NCBI GenBank assembly: GCA_007449985.2
Contig: VIIQ02000149.1
Span: forward strand, 62,001 to 126,000
Origin: Desmodesmus armatus
Lineage: Eukaryota; Chlorophyta; Chlorophyceae; Sphaeropleales; Scenedesmaceae
Direction: 5' to 3'
Length of the DNA stretch: 64,000 nt
Shown here: in pieces, positions 56,981-64,000 of the stretch
How the letters are laid out: the number at the start of each line of letters is the position of its first letter
Numbering within the stretch: the stretch's first letter is position 1
Notes under the pieces: generated by a model
What the model saw: only the letters and a program-made list of their open reading frames with translations
What the model was told of the DNA's origin: nothing
Databases searched by the model: none
Program-made: the position numbers and the translations under genes

Positions 56981-57750
56981 ATGCCTTCCTCCAGCTCATC
57001 ACATGAACGGCGACAGAGACGGTAAGCCTCCCGCCACAATATTTAGGCTTACAACCTTGGAATAGTAAACTGTTGACTGGTACTTGCGGACAAGCCTGGT
57101 TCGCTCCTTCCAAGGTTGACTTGCACTTGTCCTGTGCACTGCTGCTGCAGCAGCACCCGCACCCAAGTGGCAGCCGTGCTGCAGAAACTGAGACGTGTGG
57201 CCCAGAGACCCATTGGTGATATTTTGACAGGCACAGAAGGATCGGATCTCTATGTGGCCACTACCGAGCTGGCTCAGTTGCTGCAGGCAGCACCCAGTCG
57301 CACGCAGACTGCACTCACACGCAAGGATCTGCCAGCAGGTGTGGTTCAACGCAGGAAGTGCATGTCATGCAAGGTGCATATGTGCCACTCAGTCATGTAA
57401 CAGTCATAGCATGCGTTGGCATGAACAACTGGTTGCAACTCATCAGCCCTAGAAAAACGGTACATTCAAAGCGAACATGGGCATGCTGTATCCGTTAAAA
57501 GAATAATAAGAACTGGATAGATTTACCATTCCACACACACAAAAGCCATCAGCACAGGCACTTTCCGCTGGCACCAAGATGCCTCAAATCATTGGTGCAG
57601 GATCTGTGAGGTTCAGGATTGCCCTTTGCACCAAGACGCAAACCAGTGCTTGCAAGGCCAGCTGCACCGCCCCGCCTTTGCCCCACTCACTGCTGCAGAT
57701 CTCATTCCAGCCTTCGTGGCTGCCGCCACCCACCTCAACATCTACATCAC

Positions 57751-57782
<32 letters not shown>

Positions 57783-60700
57783 TCAGCTGGCAGCTCCACT
57801 GGCAGCAGCAGCAGCAGCGGCTGCACCTGCAGCTGCTCCAACTAGCCGGCACCCTGCTGCGCCTCTGGACTGTCATTTGTCAGGCAGACTCAGACGAGTG
57901 GATGGAGCAGCTCCTTCAAGGCCTCCCTGCTGCTGCTGAGCTTGCACTGCATGTCTTGACAGGCCCCGAGGGCGCGCCCCTGGCCTGTGAGCCTAGCCAC
58001 GTGGTCCACGCTGGGGCCATCAGGGCGGCAGCCCTGACAGTGGAGGTTGTAAGGGCTTGTGTGCACCGCTGGGACATGGCAGCGAAGCAAAAAACAGGCC
58101 CAAACACTCCTCGCCCAGCACCTACGCGTGCAGAGGCAGCGGCCGTGTCAGACGTCGTCCAGAGGGCTCACATTCTGCACTGCTGTGTCTTTGTGCGGGC
58201 CTGGAGGAAGCAGCAGAAGCAGCAGCAGCAGCAGGCACAAGTGAACCCAGCGGGCTGCTCGAGCTCACCTGGCAGCAGCAGCAGCAGCAGCAGTACGGCT
58301 CAGGCCCCCAGCACCAGCACCAGCACCACCACCACCAGCAGCAGCAGCAGCAGTAAATGGGCGCCTAGAGAGGCAACCAACTTGCTGCAGCAGCTGGGCT
58401 TTCCCCTGGAAGCTGCAAAGCTCTACACAGAGTGTGTGTGCGAGGCAGTCGAGTTGGGGGGATGCCCCGACACCTCAATGCTGCCGCACACAATCAATGC
58501 CCTCATCTGCCTGCAGAACAGCATCGCCAACCGCAGACATGCACTCGAGCAGCCCGACTGGGCACACCGCTACAACAGCGTCATGGCAGCTGCCAGTGCA
58601 GCAGCTGCAGCAGCAGCAGCAGCAGCAGCAGCACCTGAGAGCCCTCAGCCAGCCGCACGTTGTGGGGTACCCCTTGAGTTCATGTTGAGCCCCGGCTTTC
58701 ACCCTGGCCAGATGGCGTACCTGTCGGTTGAGGCTCTGGCAGTTGTCGGCTTCGATGTGGACAACATGATGTTTGCAATCGCAAGCATGTCCATGATCAC
58801 TGTCATGCTCGATATCAGCCTGAAGCAGAAACAGCTGCCGGTGCGCATGCGAGAGCGCTACGCACAGGGGTGCATGGAGTATGTCTGGGGTGGCTTGGGG
58901 AAGCAGCTGCTGAGGGCGTCCGGGGTGGCAGAAGCAGATCTGGAGGAGGAGGGCAGCCAAGTAGCAGCAGGGGGCGGGGTTGATGGGGTGGCAGGCAGCT
59001 TTCACAGGGGCGGCGTGGCTGTGGACGTCCCGGTCGATGCAGTGGAGCGGATGCGCATGCTGTGGGGCCAATACGGCGGCTGCCTGCGCTACGCCATCGC
59101 GGTTTACCAAGGTATGCTGTATTGCGGAACGAAGCGCACATGCACAGTGTTTAAACATCTCCAGGGTGACAAGGGCATTCATGTTCCCATTGTTTTGCCG
59201 TCCTGCAACTGATGGGACAGAGATGGGAATAACGGCTGGGAAAACTGGGCAGTGACCGCTCACTGAATGTGCATGGATTGAGGTTGCTTCACCGTCACCA
59301 AATTGACACATCATACATGGAGGGGGACAGGGGGCTCCATGTGAATATTGCCTGCGCATTGCTTGCAACTGCCATGTAATGCATGCGCAAACCTTGACTT
59401 CCTTGTTACAAGATCATGACTTCCCTGGATCACAGGTGTGAGTTTCATCATAAAGGGATTACTCTAGGGCCTCAGGGGCCTTGAACAGGAGCACTACAAT
59501 ATGTGCAACGCAAAATGTTAGCTTAGAGCAGCAGCGCGGCCGCATCGCGGTCGCCAACCGGCAGTACAAGCCAAACGGTTGGCAACCGCAGCAGGAATTG
59601 GGCGTGTTTCTGTTGTTGTAAGCTTTCGTCGCGTAAAAAGCTGCGTTGATGGCGGGTACGGCAAACGCGATGGGGGACGTTCAGTCACCCAGGATTAATC
59701 TTTTTGGGGGGGGGAGGTTGTTACAAGTGGATACTTTCACCGCTGAGCGGTACTCTCCACACGGGATGAACTGGGAAGACACACCTGCAAGAAAAACCTG
59801 CAGCAAGACCGGCAAACAAGACCAGCCCCCAAAAAAAAAAAACACCACCAAGGGCAACTGCCACACACACCAGGTATAGGATCGTGCATTCATGACTCAG
59901 CTGCAAGCTGGTAGTCTCCACACACCGTGCACGCACACACATGGGTCAGTCTTTCAGACAAGTCTCAACATAGGCAGAAGTTAACATTAATCACCAGCAC
60001 TGCAGTGTTTAGCAGGCACTAGTTGCGAATCGCAGCCGTGAAAAAAAGCAGTTTGCATGTCAATAGCTTGCATGTAACAGTTGGTGAATTGTTTCATGGA
60101 GGATAGGAACAGCAACATTGGCGACAGCAGACCGGCAATCGTGCCAGTCACCCGCAACATTGGTCACCGGCACAATGTCGCGTTGACCAGCAGCAAACAA
60201 GAGTGAGGTGAGCATGATCTTGCTAATCATTGGTTTGTGCTAGGCGTACTACTACTGATAGCAGCGGCTGCCACTATTACTAGGCAGCAGTTCAGCTGGC
60301 AGCTCCACTGGCAGCAGCAGCAGCAGCGGCTGCACCTGCAGCTGCTCCAACTAGCCGGCACCCTGCTGCGCCTCTGGACTGTCATTTGTCAGGCAGACTC
60401 AGACGAGTGGATGGAGCAGCTCCTTCAAGGCCTCCCTGCTGCTGCTGAGCTTGCACTGCATGTCTTGACAGGCCCCGAGGGCGCGCCCCTGGCCTGTGAG
60501 CCTAGCCACGTGGTCCACGCTGGGGCCATCAGGGCGGCAGCCCTGACAGTGGAGGTTGTAAGGGCTTGTGTGCACCGCTGGGACATGGCAGCGAAGCAAA
60601 AAACAGGCCCAAACACTCCTCGCCCAGCACCTACGCGTGCAGAGGCAGCGGCCGTGTCAGACGTCGTCCAGAGGGCTCACATTCTGCACTGCTGTGTCTT

Positions 60701-63457
60701 TGTGCGGGCCTGGAGGAAGCAGCAGAAGCAGCAGCAGCAGCAGGCACAAGTGAACCCAGCGGGCTGCTCGAGCTCACCTGGCAGCAGCAGCAGCAGCAGC
60801 AGTACGGCTCAGGCCCCCAGCACCAGCACCAGCACCAGCACCAGCACCAGTGTTTAGCAGGCACTAGTTGCGAATCGCAGCCGTGAAAAAAAGCAGTTTG
60901 CATGTCAATAGCTTGCATGTAACAGTTGGTGAATTGTTTCATGGAGGATAGGAACAGCAACATTGGCGACAGCAGACCGGCAATCGTGCCAGTCACCCGC
61001 AACATTGGTCACCGGCACAATGTCGCGTTGACCAGCAGCAAACAAGAGTGAGGTGAGCATGATCTTGCTAATCATTGGTTTGTGCTAGGCGTACTACTAC
61101 TGATAGCAGCGGCTGCCACTATTACTATGATATGCCACTGTTACTATAATACTGACCTGGATCTTCTCTCTACTTCTCACCAGCACCATGGCAGCCAGAG
61201 GACCTCCTGACTCAACTCTGCTGGCTCCAACCCTCCTTGTCCTGTGCACATGTGCCCTGTGAAAACTGCCACTCTCAGAGTCCCTTGGCAAGCTGCCATA
61301 CGAGCTCTTTATGAGCCAGCCGCAGCGCTACAGCCGCGTGGTCGAGGCTGCAACGCGCACAGGCCAGCAAGGCACCGTTACCGCACAACCCTTGGGCCGA
61401 GGGGAGCCTGTCATCTGGCTGGCAGTCTTGGCGACCGGGCCGCCGTGCTTAGCTCCATCGGCCAACCTTCTGCTGAACAAGCGCCTGGCTCTGCGATGCT
61501 GCTCTCAACAAGTCAGCACCCTCAAGGCCATCTGCCAGGCGCAGGCTGCTGAAGCAGACCTTGTGCTCAAGGTGCAGATTGCTGCATATGTGGCGGTGGC
61601 AGGGGCCGCCGTGAACCGCTGGGCAATTGGTAAGTGGCACTTGCACTGCCATGATGGAGTTCGCACCGGGTGTGTCGTGGCAGCACCATACAGAGGCTGT
61701 CACAGGGCCATGAAGCCTTCTTGAAGCAGGTTGAGCAGATACTAGATTCTTGAGAGGAACTCATCTACAACATGTGCTTTGGCAAGTTGCAACAGAAGGC
61801 TTGTTTGTAGCACAGACGGGTCAGTGTCATAAGTCACCGTGGTTCACCGGCAGTGTGGACTGTGCAGGCCTGTAGTCACAGAGGACGTTCCATTACGGTC
61901 CATACTATCTTCTGACAGGTTCTTTGAGCAAACAAACTCTGCCACCAGTGCCAGGTTGGCACATACACTCAGGCACTAACCAACCAAAAATGTGAGCATG
62001 CCAAAGCACTCCAGTCTTGTGTATGACACAGTCCACAATGTTGTTGCGCTCCATGCAGGGGACCCCGCCATCGACCCTACATGGCTGGCTGCCATGCGTA
62101 GCGTGGAGCAGGGTAGTCTGCAGGATCCACTCGCCTGCAAAGCAGCGATTCTGAGCACCCAGGTGAGCATGTGCCATATACGCCGGGATAATCAGCATGG
62201 ATCACTTGACCCTGTGAATGCCAAATCCTCACAGTACAATCATGCAAGCGTTAGGCGCCGCCCAACTTGACGGTCAAGTGCTGGTGACGAACTTGCCATG
62301 TGTTCCAATTCCCTGCTTCTGCAGGATGCCATGGATGCTCCCTGCTACCCTGCCTGGCTGGCCATCACCGGCCGAGCCCTGCTCACGCTTGGTCGCCTGT
62401 TTGAGGGTGCGGCCCCTTGGTTTGAAGCAAGCTTGCAGCAAGCCATGGTCGGCAGGTGCCACCCAGGCTTGGTCCCCCTGTTACAGCAGGTCGCATATGC
62501 ATGTAGCTGGCTGTGCCAGCAGCTGATGCAGCTGAAGGGGCACCCCGGCACTGCTGCCGCAGCAAAGCTGCCTCCGGGCATGCTGGAGGACCTCGCCCAG
62601 CTTGCAGAAGATCTCAACCCTAAGTTCCACCGCCTGATGTGGCTCTCCTCGTCCAGCAACCCCAGTGCAGGATCCACGGCTGCAGAGGTGGATGTGTTCA
62701 GAGGCTTCCTGCAGGGCAGTGCGGAGGGGTGGCTGCACCAGGGGCTGCAGCAGCTGGGGGCCAAGGTGTGGGCGGCATGGCCTCAGAAGTACGCCTGCAA
62801 TGATGACCGCTGCCTGGAGATGGCCGAGCTGTCGGAGCAGTCATGCAGAGGCCAGTGCTGCAGCGGGTGCAGGGTGAGTGAGCGCTGGCAGGCTTGCTTG
62901 ACATACTTGCTGGCAGGTTTCCATGAGACGAAGTTTCAGGGCTGGGTTGGGGAGAACCATGTTGCAAACGTGCAGTGTCCTCATGTTGCAACGTTGTGGA
63001 CCCTTCTGCATGGACTGGTGCTGGCTGTGTGGCGCAGTGGACTGTCTCTTTCAGGAACCGCATGTAGACCTTGAATTTTCATACCTTATCTGTGGGGCCC
63101 GGTGGCTTGCACCAGCTGGGATGCACTGTTTTTCTTACCCGACATGTCCCAATCTGCCTTTGCTGGGGTGTTTGGGTCCCGGCTGGGGCGGTGAGCTGCA
63201 CACATCAGGGTTACTTTGTCTGTGTGATACATCTGCCGCCTGCTCTGTCACCTCTTTGACCCCCCGCGCCATGCTTACATACGGGTTTGTTGCAGGTGGC
63301 CTACTACTGCTGCAAGCAGCACCAGACGCGCCACTGGCGTCAGCACAAGAAGGTGTGCGGCCACTTGAAGCAGCTGGCAGCATCAGCAGCAGCGGCAGCG
63401 GCAGCAGCAGCGGCACCAGGAGCAGCAGTTGCAGAAGCTGCGCAACTGGCAAGCTGA
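56981..63457 (+). CDS. MYND zinc-finger protein, paralogue E (intact)
   Basis: Seven exons, 56981-57021, 57154-57338, 57699-59111, 61279-61629, 62059-62162, 62325-62873 and 63296-63457, have GT-AG borders. They total 2805 nt with no stop or frame break, giving 934 residues. The start ATGCCTTCC is chosen because it joins exon 2 in phase. Residues about 76-545 are Gln/Ala/Ser-rich with helical segments (LTGPEGAPLACEPS, SVEALAVVGFDVDN). The C-terminal MYND-type finger at about 856-905 has C-x4-C, C-x2-C and a YYCCKQHQTRHW.QHKKVC half, split by the last intron. An Ala-rich tail ends the protein. MYND fingers mediate protein-protein contacts, often in transcriptional regulation; the partner is unknown. 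No SET or ankyrin domain was seen. Intron 3 holds a recent copy of part of exon 3. E is head-to-head with D and paralogous to F. Confidence 0.85.
59112..60005. other. gene E intron 3, left part
   Basis: No coding sequence was recognised. It contains the SINE-tail-like hairpin at 59728-59759, a G-run at 59706-59714 and an A-run near 59829-59840. Confidence 0.5.
59728..59759 (-). repeat. hairpin tail motif, copy 1 (SINE-like)
   Basis: TGGATACTTTC and GGTACTCTCCA surround the stem ACCGC-TGA-GCGGT. The same frame with the stem ACCAC-ATA-GTGGT is present at 63802-63833. Both sides of the stem changed together, as expected of a conserved hairpin in a transposable element end. Confidence 0.6.
60006..60282. 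repeat. 277-bp direct repeat, copy 1
   Basis: This is identical on reading to 60851-61127. The two copies flank a duplicated piece of gene E exon 3, all inside intron 3. Confidence 0.92.
60284..60837 (+). repeat. intronic copy of gene E exon 3 (554 bp)
   Basis: It matches 57775-58328 without a difference that I could see. It starts in (CAG)n and ends in the (CAGCAC)n stretch encoding Ser/Thr repeats, so both ends lie in simple repeats. It lacks splice sites of its own and interrupts nothing, since it lies within intron 3. Confidence 0.92.
60851..61127. repeat. 277-bp direct repeat, copy 2
   Basis: This is the second copy of 60006-60282. The duplication of 277 bp around an inserted exon copy is too long for a transposon target duplication and suggests template switching or tandem duplication. 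Confidence 0.92.
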
Positions 63458-63795
63458 TGCACACATGCAGCGGCTAGCACAGGAGTCAAAGTTTGGTGGA
63501 TGGCCTTGTGGTCCGCCTGGCAGAAACTGTTTTCAGTCAACAGGAGCAGGAGATGCTGTAGGACATGCTGGGCATAGGGTGGGGTTCTGATGTTGGTATG
63601 GTGGCGCCTGCCAGACAGTTGGTGTCTGCTTCCTGCACAGAGTCTAGGTTGGGTGCTGATGTTGCCAACACCAGCACGGTGCTGGTGTTGGTTGTGTGAC
63701 GAAACTGTTGGCTTTGGAATTGCCCGTGAGTTTTAAAGGAGGGAAGGGGAGATGGAACTGCCGCTGCATATGCTGCCACTGTGCTGTCATTCCCT
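63458..63795. other. 3' flank of gene E
   Basis: No gene was recognised. It contains an imperfect repeat of tgttggtatgg- and gatgttgccaac-type strings at about 63590-63700 with small inverted pairs (GCACCAGC-like). No TGTAA signal was seen here. Confidence 0.4.
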
Positions 63796-64000
63796 CATTA
63801 CTGGATACTTTCACCACATAGTGGTACTCTCCAGACCTAGTTAACTGCCGAAGCCGAAGCTTGGTATCACCACGCGTGAAGGGTAAACCACCGAAACCCC
63901 TTCACCACTGCAAGCCGCTACAAGGGTGGGCGGACATCACAGCCTGGCCAGTGTCTTTGCCAGCATTCGATCCCCAGACCTTGCGATCTGAAGACCACCG
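63796..64000 (-). mobile_element. possible tRNA-derived SINE, 3' part, truncated by window end
   Basis: Read on the minus strand, 64000-63962 resembles the anticodon arm and T-arm region of a tRNA (GTCTTCAGATCGCAAGGTC, then a GGGGATCGAATGC T-loop-like block). It is followed by about 130 bp of unrelated body and the hairpin tail motif at 63833-63802. The A box would lie outside the window. A pseudo-tRNA or chance similarity is possible. Confidence 0.4.

Noticed and set aside
57584..57841. Leucine-rich minus-strand frame opposite gene E
   Set aside because: It is the antisense of a (CAG)n stretch in exon 3; such frames recur wherever CAG repeats occur.
58475..59368. 297-codon minus-strand frame
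   Set aside because: It is antisense to the well-supported exon 3 of gene E and its Cys/His-rich composition is that of a shadow frame.

Overview
The window reads as nuclear DNA of a green alga, most likely a chlorophyte of the Chlamydomonadales. This is inferred from short GT-AG-split exons, (CAG)n/Ala/Gln-rich proteins, many poly-C/poly-G intron tracts, one TGTAA-type polyadenylation signal and plant-like gene families. Nothing suggests a bacterium: there are no operons or ribosome-binding sites. No species was proven. All gene models were built by hand from splice sites, paralogue comparison and reading phase.

Layout. 1-0.43 kb: diverged 3' end of a LINE. 1.8-4.3 kb (+): F-box-like/LRR gene A. 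4.8-9.3 kb (-): MYND-finger gene F, tail-to-tail with A and carrying a stop codon and a frameshift. 11.2-22.1 kb (-): a ClpB/Hsp100-like AAA+ gene of at least 17 exons. 22.6-24.4 kb (+): a ubiquitin-like/SAYSvFN membrane protein gene, divergent from ClpB. 25.2-27.9 kb (+): an unrecognised coiled-coil gene H. 30.0-32.4 kb (-): LRR gene B, with a 405-bp hAT-type MITE just upstream. 33.7-36.3 kb (-): LRR gene C, with one frameshift. 37.2-56.7 kb (-): LRR gene D, a wrecked paralogue. Its last exon is split by a 4.9-kb LINE, and its third exon by a 12-kb array of about 905-bp tandem repeats that holds two copies of a 0.73-kb TIR element. 57.0-63.5 kb (+): MYND gene E, an intact 934-residue model head-to-head with D. 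The last 0.2 kb looks like the 3' part of a tRNA-derived SINE on the minus strand.

The most unusual structure is inside LRR pseudogene D. The 905-bp satellite monomer behaves like a TA-bounded terminal-inverted-repeat transposon repeated head to tail. Its junctions read TGGCGGA-TA-TCCGCCA, the left edge of the array begins exactly at that terminus, and both 0.73-kb elements sit in exactly those TA dinucleotides. A second theme is that introns of the ClpB, SAYSvFN and H genes repeatedly contain degenerate tandem copies of the neighbouring exon edge, as expected if introns grew or arose by tandem duplication across splice sites.

The LRR and MYND genes occur as two LRR-MYND pairs, A/F tail-to-tail and D/E head-to-head. 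Within each family the exon phases are conserved, so both families spread by duplication. The ClpB-like protein (disaggregase) and the SAYSvFN protein (ER ribosome quality control in animals) are both protein-quality-control candidates, but a functional link between them is only inference.
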